Shown: positions 52,987-61,163 of the stretch, piece by piece
How the letters are laid out: each line of letters starts with the position of its first letter
Position numbering within the stretch: the first letter of the stretch is position 1
From: Crocosphaera chwakensis CCY0110
Lineage (GTDB): Bacteria; Cyanobacteriota; Cyanobacteriia; Cyanobacteriales; Microcystaceae
Reading direction: 5' to 3'
DNA: 64,000 nt
Assembly (NCBI RefSeq): GCF_000169335.1
Contig: NZ_AAXW01000014.1
Location: 1 to 64,000, forward strand
Notes under the pieces: generated by a model
What the model was told of the DNA's origin: nothing
Seen by the model: only the letters and a program-made list of their open reading frames with translations
Databases searched by the model: none
Program-made: the position numbers and the translations under genes

Positions 52987-55509
52987 TTGGCAATGGCTAC
53001 TTCTGATTTAATCACCTGGCTAAGAGACAATACTCCCTTAAATGTATTAAGTTCTGAGGTGCTTGAGGCGATCGCACTTTCGATGAAGTTAATAAGGGTT
53101 GAAGGTAAACAAACCTTAGTCAGAGGTGGAAGTACCCCTGAAAAACTTTATATTCTCAAATCTGGACAAATTCAAAGTCAAGGAATTCCAGAGGCTAGTT
53201 TACTGACAGGAACATTAATCAATTTAAGAGCATTAATTCTAGAGCAACCCGTTTCAAAAACATTAGTGACGTTAAATGAGTGTGAGTTATGGGGGATAGA
53301 TGCTCAACAATTTAAGTCATTACTCAAACAATATCCCGAAATCACTCAAGCTTTTTCCCAACAACTGGCTTTAGAACTAAAAGAACTCTCTTCTGAGTTG
53401 AGTTTTCAACAGGAAAGACAGACCATTCTCCGCCCTTATTTAGTAACAAAAGTAAAACGGGGAGTGATTGGCAAAAGTCGCTACGCTGTTAAATTGCGAT
53501 CGCAGATCAAAAACTTCTCCGATAATCGTCAACCTGTATTGATTTTTGGAGAACCTGGGTTACAAAAAGACAATTTAGCTGCCCTGCTCCATTTTAGTTC
53601 CCCTTTTCGTCGAGAACCTATCATTCAAGTTAATTGTTCTCAATTACAAGCCAGTGGGGCTGAATTATTTGGACGAGTTGGGGGCAAATTGAGCTTACTT
53701 GAAGCGTTAGGGAAAGGAACTCTGATACTCAATAATCTTCAAGAACTTTCCCCTGAGTTATTCAAACCTATTGCTCAATTATTAAAAGATGGCACTTATT
53801 ATCCCATAAGCCGTCAAGGAGAATCTCCTCTAAGTAACAAAACGAGTCACTGTAGAATTATTGTTATTTCTGAAAAAAAGCTCTCTAACATTGATGAGTT
53901 GATCAAGAATATTATTAAAGTTCCCCCGTTGCGAGTTCGGAAAACAGATATTGACGATTTAGTGACTTATTACATTAGTTTAATGTGTCGTAAAAGGGGG
54001 GTAGACAAAGTAACGATTACTTCTGAAGCTACTAGAAAACTTCAAGCCTACGATTTTCCCAACAATTTACAAGAACTCGAAAATCTTATTGAACGCGCCC
54101 TTGTACAGTTGAAAGGTTATCAAGAAATCACCGAAGAAATTATTTGGCCGTCACAAAGTAAAAAACAGCAATTTCGCTTTAATCTTCTCAAAGGATATCC
54201 TCGTTTGCGTCAGTTTTTTCGTTCTCAATGGTATCCTGATAAACTTAATTATGGTTTTACTTTAATAGCCTTTGCTGTCATTAATATTATTCTCTGGATT
54301 GGGCCTCAAACAAGAAGTGAAAATTTTGCCTTAAATCTCTTTTGGGCTTGGTGGTGGCCACTGGTTTTGCTAGGATTTCTTTTTGTGGGTAGATTATGGT
54401 GTGCTGTTTGTCCTTTTATGATTTACGGGGAACTCACTCAAAAAGTTTCCTTGTGGTTATTTCCTAGAAAACTGAAAAAATGGCCGCGCAAAGAGGCTGA
54501 AACTTGGGGGGGATGGTTTTTATGGGGTTTATTCGCCTTAATTTTGTTGTGGGAAGAACTCTGGGATTTAAAAAATACGGCTTATCTATCTTCTTGTTTA
54601 TTATTATTAATCACTGCCGGAGCAATGATTTGTTCAACGATTTTTGAACGTCGCTTTTGGTGTCGTTATTTATGTCCTATTGGTGGCATGAATGGAATGT
54701 TTGCTAAACTCTCAATGACAGAGTTGCGAGGGCAACAGGGAACTTGCTCAGCAGAATGTACGACCTACCAATGTTATAAAGGAGGCCCTCAAAAAGGGGA
54801 AGGATTAGAAACCAATGGTTGCCCTCTTTATTCCCATCCTGCCCAACTTGAAGATAATCGAGATTGCGTTTTATGTATGACCTGTTTAAAAGCCTGCCCC
54901 CATCGTTCTGTAGAGTTTAATTTACGACCCCCTGGCATTGAGTTATGGACGACTCATGTTCCTCGAAATTATGAAGTGGCTTTACTGTTTTTATTATTAG
55001 ATGCAGTGTTTTTACATCGTTTGCCCCAAGTACAAGCTCAGTTAGGTTTTTCTTGGGATTTAAACCAATTTTGGATACATTCAGGACTAGCTATTCTAAC
55101 ATTAGGTTTGCCTGCTATATTTCCTCTCGTTTTTCATCAAATCATGCGGTTATGGGGAGCGTTTCAATCAAGGGTTAAAATTCGCCCCTTTAAGGAATTA
55201 GCTTACGGCTATTTACCCTTAGTTTTGGCAGGAAATTTGGCTTATTACTTGCCCCTTGGTTTAGGAGAAGCAGGGCAAATTTTGCCCATTACTTTAGCGA
55301 CCTTTGGCTTCTCAGGACAAGGACTTCCTATTATGGTTGCCCATCCTGCTGTTATTGCCTTTTTGCAAGAAATTCTTTTAATTTTAGGCGTAATTTTATC
55401 AATCATTTTGACTCAAAAAATTGCTAAATTACCTTTTTACTATTTAATTATCCAACATTTATTTACTTTGATTTTAGCTATTGGATTATGGAAGATTCTT
55501 TTGTTGTAA
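52987..55509 (+). CDS. Fusion: cNMP-type sensor, degenerate sigma-54-type AAA+ and membrane polyferredoxin
   Basis: 840 residues. 1-130: CRP/cyclic-nucleotide-binding fold (LIRVEGKQTLVRGGSTPEKL YILKSGQI). 155-390: AAA+ of the NtrC class with Walker A GEPGLQKD at 188, ELFGRVGG at 227, R-finger-like PPLRVRKTD; Walker B is ILNN (249-250) instead of the usual DE, and the GAFTGA loop is missing. 420-840: about eight helices with NapH/CcoG-like iron-sulfur motifs WCAVCPFMIYGE, WCRYLCPIGGMNG, CSAECTTYQC, and DCVLCMTCLKACPHRS (about 627-637). No HTH domain. Probably a membrane redox or nitrogen/sulfur-type electron protein with a cytosolic sensory head. Role unknown. Confidence 0.85.
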   Translation: MAMATSDLITWLRDNTPLNVLSSEVLEAIALSMKLIRVEGKQTLVRGGSTPEKLYILKSGQIQSQGIPEASLLTGTLINLRALILEQPVSKTLVTLNECELWGIDAQQFKSLLKQYPEITQAFSQQLALELKELSSELSFQQERQTILRPYLVTKVKRGVIGKSRYAVKLRSQIKNFSDNRQPVLIFGEPGLQKDNLAALLHFSSPFRREPIIQVNCSQLQASGAELFGRVGGKLSLLEALGKGTLILNNLQELSPELFKPIAQLLKDGTYYPISRQGESPLSNKTSHCRIIVISEKKLSNIDELIKNIIKVPPLRVRKTDIDDLVTYYISLMCRKRGVDKVTITSEATRKLQAYDFPNNLQELENLIERALVQLKGYQEITEEIIWPSQSKKQQFRFNLLKGYPRLRQFFRSQWYPDKLNYGFTLIAFAVINIILWIGPQTRSENFALNLFWAWWWPLVLLGFLFVGRLWCAVCPFMIYGELTQKVSLWLFPRKLKKWPRKEAETWGGWFLWGLFALILLWEELWDLKNTAYLSSCLLLLITAGAMICSTIFERRFWCRYLCPIGGMNGMFAKLSMTELRGQQGTCSAECTTYQCYKGGPQKGEGLETNGCPLYSHPAQLEDNRDCVLCMTCLKACPHRSVEFNLRPPGIELWTTHVPRNYEVALLFLLLDAVFLHRLPQVQAQLGFSWDLNQFWIHSGLAILTLGLPAIFPLVFHQIMRLWGAFQSRVKIRPFKELAYGYLPLVLAGNLAYYLPLGLGEAGQILPITLATFGFSGQGLPIMVAHPAVIAFLQEILLILGVILSIILTQKIAKLPFYYLIIQHLFTLILAIGLWKILLL

Positions 55510-55662
55510 ACAAAATAAATTCTTGTTGTTATTATATGTCCACATAATAAAATTCTTATGTTTCTCTCTTATGAGAGATGGGAGTTAAACCAGTTTATTT
55601 CTAGGCTGAAAATAACGAAAAAATTAACGTTTTAACGACTTCATCAGAATTTCAAATTATTT

Positions 55663-56109
55663 ATGGCAGAACAAACACAAGAACAACAAAAAACATTTCT
55701 CGCAAAGGTTATCGAGCAAAGTGGACTTGAAAACGACAATGATGCTCAAGCTGCCACTAAAGTTGTTTTTCGTATTATGCGGGATTTAATTCCCTCTGAT
55801 CAAATCGAGCAAATCGAGCAACAACTCCATCAAGAAGCACCAAAAGCGGATATGGAGATAGCTGACTTATGGAATGATCCTAATGTCATGGTAGCGTTTT
55901 TTAGTCGTGTGAGTCCTTTTAGACAGCTACCTATCGGCTCAAATACCTTCTTCCTGAGACTTGATCAAGAGGCTGCACTTCCTGAAGGAGTAGAAGCCAA
56001 AAAGGTAACCAAGGCTGTCTTTTCAGCACTCAAAGACGAATTACCTCAGCAGAAATCTAGAGAAATTGCTCAATATTTACCCGATGATATTCGCCAACTT
56101 TGGGGATAA
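55663..56109 (+). CDS. DUF2267 family protein
   Basis: 148 residues in two similar helical halves (AATKVVFRIMRDLIPSDQIE and KVTKAVFSALKDELPQQKSR), the DUF2267 arrangement. Cytosolic, function unknown; the family is seen near stress and partitioning genes. Confidence 0.8.
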   Translation: MAEQTQEQQKTFLAKVIEQSGLENDNDAQAATKVVFRIMRDLIPSDQIEQIEQQLHQEAPKADMEIADLWNDPNVMVAFFSRVSPFRQLPIGSNTFFLRLDQEAALPEGVEAKKVTKAVFSALKDELPQQKSREIAQYLPDDIRQLWG

Positions 56110-56131
56110 TTAGGCTTTAAGTTATTTATAT

Positions 56132-56159
56132 AGGTGCATTATATTTCTTTAATGCACCT
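56132..56159 (+). terminator. Hairpin after the DUF2267 gene
   Basis: AGGTGCATT/AATGCACCT, 9-base arms and 10-base loop, followed by TATTAGTTT, 22 bases past the stop. It also lies downstream of the tRNA on the other strand. Confidence 0.6.
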
Positions 56160-56190
56160 TATTAGTTTGAACTATGGTTATCAATTATGA

Positions 56191-56263
56191 TGGAGAATAG
56201 GAGACTCGAACCCCTGACCTCTGCGGTGCGATCGCAGCACTCTACCAACTGAGCTAATTCCCC
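56191..56263 (-). tRNA. tRNA-Ala (anticodon CGC)
   Basis: 73 bases forming a full cloverleaf on the minus strand: acceptor GGGGAAT/ATTCTCC with the G3-U70 pair that identifies alanine tRNA, D arm GCTC/GAGT, anticodon stem CTGCG/CGCAG with loop ATCGCAC (anticodon CGC), and T arm with GGTTCGAGTC. CCA is not encoded after the discriminator A. The anticodon stem-loop contains a full HIP1 octamer GCGATCGC. Confidence 0.95.
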
Positions 56264-56296
56264 AGGTTTTCTTACAATCCATTATTATAACATTGA

Positions 56297-56620
56297 ATGC
56301 TATTATTTGTTATTATATTTAACCTAGTGATTACCTGTATTAATTGTTATCTAGTAGTAAAACTATGGCAATTATATGGTTCTCTACAACAAATCACTGA
56401 TCAATTAACGAATATTGAACAACAAGTTGGTGAATTGTTTGCTCTGACCCGCGATCTAATTTTAAGGGGACAACAAGGAACAGTGCAACTACGACAATAT
56501 TATCAAACCCTCCTCATTCAACTAGCGATCGCTCAAAAAGTGCTACGGACATTAAAATTGTTATGGACAGTATGGTATCAGCTGCCAAAATTTAAGCTAT
56601 TGAACAAAAAAATCTCATAA
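56297..56620 (+). CDS. Small membrane protein with coiled-coil tail
   Basis: 107 residues. N-terminal membrane helix (LLFVIIFNLVITCINCYLVV) followed by an amphipathic coiled coil (LQQITDQLTNIEQQVGELFA) and a basic end. I do not recognise the family; it is monocistronic between tRNA-Ala and psaF. Confidence 0.65.
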   Translation: MLLFVIIFNLVITCINCYLVVKLWQLYGSLQQITDQLTNIEQQVGELFALTRDLILRGQQGTVQLRQYYQTLLIQLAIAQKVLRTLKLLWTVWYQLPKFKLLNKKIS

Positions 56621-56841
56621 CCACCTCACTCCGATAACAATTTGTAACATAACCCTTAGCCTAGGGAGTCACGGGGCTTATTATGATGAAGTCAACCATT
56701 AAGTCAACATAAAATGACGAGTGGAAGACAATCTTTACTCAGGCTTTGTCGTCAGAGTAAGATATCTTCGATGTACCAGTGATTTTTCCTATCTTGTGTA
56801 CAACAAACGTTAGTCTTTTGTAACAAAAGGAAACAACTCTT

Positions 56842-57336
56842 ATGAAACGATTGTTCGCTTTAATTCTCGTTGCAACCCTGTGGTTTAGTTTTGCCCCCAC
56901 CGCTTCGGCGTTTTACGATAACTTAACCCCTTGTAGCGAAAACCCTGCTTACCAGCAAAAATCCAAGAATTTCCGCAATACCACCAATGATCCTCAGTCC
57001 GGTCAAAAACGGGCTGAACGTTATGCAGAAGCATTATGTGGTCCGGAAGGCTACCCTCATCTCATTGCAGATGGTAATTTGTCTCATGTAGGCGACTTTA
57101 CCATTCCTGGTATTCTATTCCTTTATATTGCCGGTTGGATCGGTTGGGTTGGTCGGGCTTATTTAATCGCTATCCGCAATGACAAAAACGCTGAAATGCA
57201 AGAGGTTGTTATCAATGTTCCTCTAGCTATCAGTAAAATGTTAACCGGCTTTGCTTGGCCTTTAGCGGCCGTCGGCGAACTCACCTCTGGCAAATTAACC
57301 GCCAAAGATGGAGAAATCCCCGTATCCCCTCGTTAA
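56842..57336 (+). CDS. psaF: Photosystem I reaction centre subunit III
   Basis: 164 residues. Signal peptide ending TASA before FYDNLTPCSENPAYQQKSKN, lumenal helix with CGPEGYPHLIADGNLSHVGD, and a membrane helix PGILFLYIAGWIGWVGRAYL. Mature N-terminal region docks plastocyanin/cytochrome c6 in some lineages. AAAGGAAA before the ATG. psaJ follows after 55 bases. Confidence 0.98.
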   Translation: MKRLFALILVATLWFSFAPTASAFYDNLTPCSENPAYQQKSKNFRNTTNDPQSGQKRAERYAEALCGPEGYPHLIADGNLSHVGDFTIPGILFLYIAGWIGWVGRAYLIAIRNDKNAEMQEVVINVPLAISKMLTGFAWPLAAVGELTSGKLTAKDGEIPVSPR

Positions 57337-57391
57337 TTAAACACGATTTGCACTTTTTTCATTGATCATTAATTGTTTGGAGAACTAATTC

Positions 57392-57520
57392 ATGGAAGGT
57401 TTGACAAAGTTTTTATCAACTGCCCCTGTTTTAATTATGGCCTTGTTAACGGTAACTGCAGGGATTTTAATTGAGTTCAATCGTTTCTATCCTGATCTTC
57501 TTTTCCATCCTTTAGGATAA
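57392..57520 (+). CDS. psaJ: Photosystem I subunit IX
   Basis: 42 residues, one membrane helix: MEGLTKFLSTAPVLIMALLT, then ILIEFNRFYPDLLFHPLG, the standard PsaJ ending. Co-transcribed with psaF; TTTGGAGAA precedes the ATG. Confidence 0.97.
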   Translation: MEGLTKFLSTAPVLIMALLTVTAGILIEFNRFYPDLLFHPLG

Positions 57521-57560
57521 AAGATTCATTCACAACTCACGTCATTAATTTTTAATTATT

Positions 57561-57594
57561 AAAGGTTAACAAAAAGTAAAATTTGTTAACCTTT
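57561..57594 (+). terminator. psaFJ terminator
   Basis: Perfect 13-base arms AAAGGTTAACAAA/TTTGTTAACCTTT, 8-base loop, ending in TTTTTT: a classic intrinsic terminator 40 bases past psaJ. Confidence 0.88.
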
Positions 57595-57697
57595 TTTCTA
57601 TATACTATATTATCTAGAGCGGATTTGGTCTAAGTAGGTAGGCAAATCCCAAAAAGTCCTATGTCCACAATTTTCACGTTAATTTTTTATTTTATTT

Positions 57698-58393
57698 TTA
57701 AGTTGAAGATAGTTGTTTAACCACATTTTTAGGTTTTTTCGTAACTTTTTTCTTAGAAGCTACAGAATAGCCTTTAAAATTATTTAAAGCAGCACTAGCA
57801 TTTTTAACAACCTGGCTATTATCGTCCTTCTGAGCTACTTTGAGAAAAGGAATGACCACAGGAGATTTAACCTTGCTTAACCCTTCAACTGCAGCTAAAC
57901 GAACGGAAAGCACTGGATCACGGCTTAAACGTCCTAAAGCAAGAATAGCTTGACGCATCTGAACCCTAATGTTTTTTACACTCACTAAGTTGCCTAAAGC
58001 TTTAGCAACAGTAACCCGAATTGACGGATCAGAATGGGTTAAATAATTAAGAATAGGGGGAATGTTACTTGAAGAATTAGAGTCCCCCCAATTTTTGATA
58101 TTTTGCGCTAAAGACTGATTATTGCTTTGGTAGCTAATGGTTGAAGTAGGAGGTAATGAGGAAGACGAATAGGGGTTAGAGGGCTGAGACGGTTGAAATT
58201 GCGTCTTAGTGTTGATTTCACTAAATAATTCTGATGATCTAGATATCGGAGTTGAAGAAGAAAAAGATTGGTAAGATGACTCAGAAGCCTTAATTTTTAG
58301 AGAAGTTTGCTGAGATTTTTTTCGTTGAACTAAGAGTGAATAAAGACTGAAGGCTACTAATAACAAAAATAAGGTCAGTAGAAAATCATTCAT
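57698..58393 (-). CDS. Membrane-anchored HEAT-repeat protein
   Basis: 231 residues: N-terminal membrane helix (FLLTLFLLLVAFSLYSLLVQ), Ser/Pro/Asn-rich linker (about 40-105), then HEAT-like repeats (DPSIRVTVAKALGNLVSVKN, DPVLSVRLAAVEGLSKVKSP) and a basic end. HEAT repeats mediate protein contacts, in cyanobacteria often with phycobilisome lyases, but no lyase is near. Function unknown. Confidence 0.78.
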   Translation of the reverse strand: MNDFLLTLFLLLVAFSLYSLLVQRKKSQQTSLKIKASESSYQSFSSSTPISRSSELFSEINTKTQFQPSQPSNPYSSSSLPPTSTISYQSNNQSLAQNIKNWGDSNSSSNIPPILNYLTHSDPSIRVTVAKALGNLVSVKNIRVQMRQAILALGRLSRDPVLSVRLAAVEGLSKVKSPVVIPFLKVAQKDDNSQVVKNASAALNNFKGYSVASKKKVTKKPKNVVKQLSST

Positions 58394-58736
58394 CAGAAAA
58401 ATCTAAGCAGTACAATATACAAATCGAGCAGGATTTTTATTTTAACTTATTTAAGGATCAGTAGAATGGCGATCGCAAATCATCTACTCCAGAGAGTTAT
58501 TCTAAAGTGTCCTTTCATAACTCGCAAAGTGCTGTATTTATTCAAATCATAAAGTTTTGTGTAAATTTATTGACGAATGATAGTAAATAAAATAAAAAAA
58601 CGTATCTTATTTTATTTGAGTAATAACTTAATCAGAAATTCTTAAAACTATCTAAACATTTTCTACTCTTTAGGAAAGCGGTGTTAATATCAAATCCAAT
58701 TATTTTGTAGGAGTTGTATAGTTAGGATTAAATTTT
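58394..58736. other. Divergent intergenic region
   Basis: About 340 A+T-rich bases between divergent genes, including one HIP1 octamer near 58470. I see no ORF or structured RNA that I can support. Confidence 0.45.
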
Positions 58737-59084
58737 ATGAACAATTTATCATCTGAGCAAAATAAAACAATGGATGCCATTTTTAACGATTATCAAGAAG
58801 AAATTTCCTTATGTCTAACAGAAATTAAAAAAGTGATTACCCTATTAGAGGCACCAATAATAATTTCTGGTAATCAACAACAATTATCAGAAAAACTAGC
58901 TTTAGCTAATAAAATAATTACCCAAATCACTCACAGACTTGAAACACTAGAACAACATAGTCAATTATTGAAAAAACAACCTTATCTAACTGAGTTGAAA
59001 AATTATGGTGAAATCCAAAAATTATTAGCTTATCAATTAGAAAAAATTAAGCAAAAAACTGAACAATGGCAGTATAGCGCTTAA
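58737..59084 (+). CDS. Small helical protein of unknown function
   Basis: 115 residues, all helical and polar with heptad-like spacing (LSEKLALANKIITQITHRLE, LKNYGEIQKLLAYQLEKIKQ). No membrane segment or signal. I do not recognise it. GTAGGAG lies 30 bases upstream, not at ribosome-site distance. Confidence 0.6.
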   Translation: MNNLSSEQNKTMDAIFNDYQEEISLCLTEIKKVITLLEAPIIISGNQQQLSEKLALANKIITQITHRLETLEQHSQLLKKQPYLTELKNYGEIQKLLAYQLEKIKQKTEQWQYSA

Positions 59085-59085
59085 G

Positions 59086-59119
59086 TTTATTTGTAGAGGC
59101 AAATACCTCTACAAATAAA
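59086..59119. terminator. Bidirectional terminator
   Basis: Perfect 14-base arms TTTATTTGTAGAGG/CCTCTACAAATAAA with loop CAAATA, starting 1 base after one stop and ending 2 bases before the convergent SulP stop. A/T flanks suit termination both ways. Confidence 0.88.
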
Positions 59120-59121
59120 TT

Positions 59122-60612
59122 TCAATGACTGCCCATTTTATCTAAAGCATCAGGATCATCATGAATTGCTAATCTTTCTAAAAGGGTTGCACTGGCTTCA
59201 TTTACACCAATTAAGTCTACTTCTACTCCTCGTTTACGATAACGTAATACCACTTTATCCACGGCATCAACTGCAGAATGATCCCATAAATGAGCATGGC
59301 TTAAATCGACAACAACTTTTTCTAATTTTTCACGGAAATCAAAAGCACTTAAAAAGCTATCTACAGATACAAAAAATACCTGACCATTAACACTATAAAT
59401 CCGTTCTTTGCCTCCTTCTTTTAAATAAGAATCCACATGAATAAGGTTAGCAATTTTTCGACTAAAGAAAATGGCACTCATGGCTACTCCAATTAAGACT
59501 CCAATGGCTAAATTATGAGTTAAAACAGTAATCAATACAGTGGTGAGCATCACTGCAGTTTCATTTTTAGGCACTTTGCGAATATTAATAATAGAACTCC
59601 AACTAAAGGTACTAATAGAAACCATAATCATCACTGCGACTAAAGCAGCCATCGGAATTTGTTCAACCCATTTTCCAAAGACAATAATAAAAATAAATAG
59701 GAAAATGCCAGCACTCAAAGTAGACAGTCTGGCGCGTCCCCCAGAACGAATATTAATCACAGATTGACCAATCATGGCACATCCGGCCATTCCTCCAAAA
59801 AATCCCGTAACAATGTTAGCCGTTCCTTGTGCCAAAGCTTCTTGATTTTTGTTACTGGAAGTATCTGTTAAATCATCAATGACATTAGCGGTTAAAAACG
59901 ATTCTAATAAGCCTACCAAAGACAAAGCTAAAGCATAAGGCAAAATAATCTCTAAGGTTTCAAAATTAAACGGTACTTGAGGAATGCCAAAAATGGGTAA
60001 ACTGGTGGGTAAAGAGCCTTCATCCCCCACGGTATGGACTTCCCATCCTCCGACCCAAGAAGCAGCCGTAATAATGACAATAGCGACCAACGGAGAAGGA
60101 ACTAGGGTTGTTAATCTCGGTAAACCGTAAATAATGGCTAATCCTACCGCAACCATCCCATAAACCAAGAAAGAAGCTTCTTCAAATTGAGGGAGTTGTG
60201 CTTGGAAAATTAGAATAGCTAAAGCGTTAACAAAGCCGATCATCACAGCTTTCGGAACGAAACGCATCTGGTTTCCCAGTTTGATCCAACCCCAAATCAA
60301 TTGTAAAATTCCTGTGAGGACAGTCGTAGCAAAAAGGTATTGTAAACCGTTTTCGGGGTGATTTCTGACTAAAGTGGTCATCAGTAAAGCCATTGCTCCT
60401 GTGGCAGCCGAAATCATCCCAGGACGACCTCCAATAATAGCCGTAATAATGGCAATGCAAAAGGAGGCGTATAATCCTACTTTGGGATCAACTCCAGCAA
60501 TAATGGAGAAGGCGATCGCTTCTGGAATAAGGGCTAAAGCTACCACAGCCCCGGCTAATAAATCATTTTTAACGTTAGAAAACCAAACTTTTTTTGTAAA
60601 TATTTCACTCAT
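59122..60612 (-). CDS. SulP-family anion transporter with STAS domain
   Basis: 496 residues: 10-14 hydrophobic helices starting NDLLAGAVVALALIPEAIAF, signature VGLYASFCIAIITAIIGGRP, and a C-terminal STAS domain (about 400-490; VVVDLSHAHLWDHSAVDAVD). The family transports sulfate or, like BicA in cyanobacteria, bicarbonate with sodium. This protein is about 70 residues shorter than BicA; substrate unresolved. Confidence 0.9.
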   Translation of the reverse strand: MSEIFTKKVWFSNVKNDLLAGAVVALALIPEAIAFSIIAGVDPKVGLYASFCIAIITAIIGGRPGMISAATGAMALLMTTLVRNHPENGLQYLFATTVLTGILQLIWGWIKLGNQMRFVPKAVMIGFVNALAILIFQAQLPQFEEASFLVYGMVAVGLAIIYGLPRLTTLVPSPLVAIVIITAASWVGGWEVHTVGDEGSLPTSLPIFGIPQVPFNFETLEIILPYALALSLVGLLESFLTANVIDDLTDTSSNKNQEALAQGTANIVTGFFGGMAGCAMIGQSVINIRSGGRARLSTLSAGIFLFIFIIVFGKWVEQIPMAALVAVMIMVSISTFSWSSIINIRKVPKNETAVMLTTVLITVLTHNLAIGVLIGVAMSAIFFSRKIANLIHVDSYLKEGGKERIYSVNGQVFFVSVDSFLSAFDFREKLEKVVVDLSHAHLWDHSAVDAVDKVVLRYRKRGVEVDLIGVNEASATLLERLAIHDDPDALDKMGSH

Positions 60613-61163
60613 ACTATCGGAATATCGTGCCAGAAAACAAGCACACTATAACACTACCTCTTATTTTTCGTTAACTTATAGAAGGAAAATACTATTTATT
60701 CTGTGGAAAAACTTAAAATTCTATAAAAACGCGAAATTTAGCAATATCTTGTAAAAATTAAGATATTTAAGGGTTTTTAAGAGGATGATCTTCATAGACT
60801 GTAATCTGAGTTTAATCAAATTAGCTGATGACAGTGTTAAAGAGTCAAAAGTCAGAAGTCAGAAGTCAGAATAGTCAAGATTAAAGTAAATAATTGACTT
60901 GTAAGGTTAATTATTCTTACAGAATCTTTTAATCTTTGATTTACTTATCTTAGATTGTCTTAAGTGTTAAATTCTTTATCCTAACTTCTGATCATAAAGA
61001 AAGAATTTCTTATCTAGAACGTGAGTATCTATAAAAAATCCTAGAAGTTTTTCCACAGTTTTTCCACAGCGTTATTCATAAACAGAAGAAAAATTTAAGT
61101 AACAAAGGATCAAAATTAAGTCAAAATACAATTGATCTACGTTTATCAGCTTTCCAACTCTCT
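60613..61163. other. Candidate replication origin upstream of dnaN
   Basis: 550 A+T-rich bases with three perfect TTTTCCACA DnaA boxes: 60702-60710 (minus strand), 61049-61057 and 61060-61068 (plus strand, in tandem 11 bases apart). Near-matches: TTATCCTAA at about 60979 and TTATTCATA at 61072. dnaN adjoins oriC in Synechococcus elongatus and many bacteria. No gene is visible inside. Confidence 0.55.
60851..60871 (+). repeat. Short tandem repeat GTCAGAA x3
   Basis: Three exact 7-base units, with degenerate copies on both sides (GTCAAAA before, TAGTCAAG after), inside the region upstream of dnaN. Resembles cyanobacterial short tandemly repeated repetitive sequences. Confidence 0.75.

Noticed and set aside
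58464..58550. 28-codon ORF starting ATGGCGATCGC
   Set aside because: Start lies in a HIP1 site, no ribosome site, no recognisable sequence.
60851..60871. GTCAGAA units as a CRISPR array
   Set aside because: 7-base units without spacers; a simple tandem repeat.
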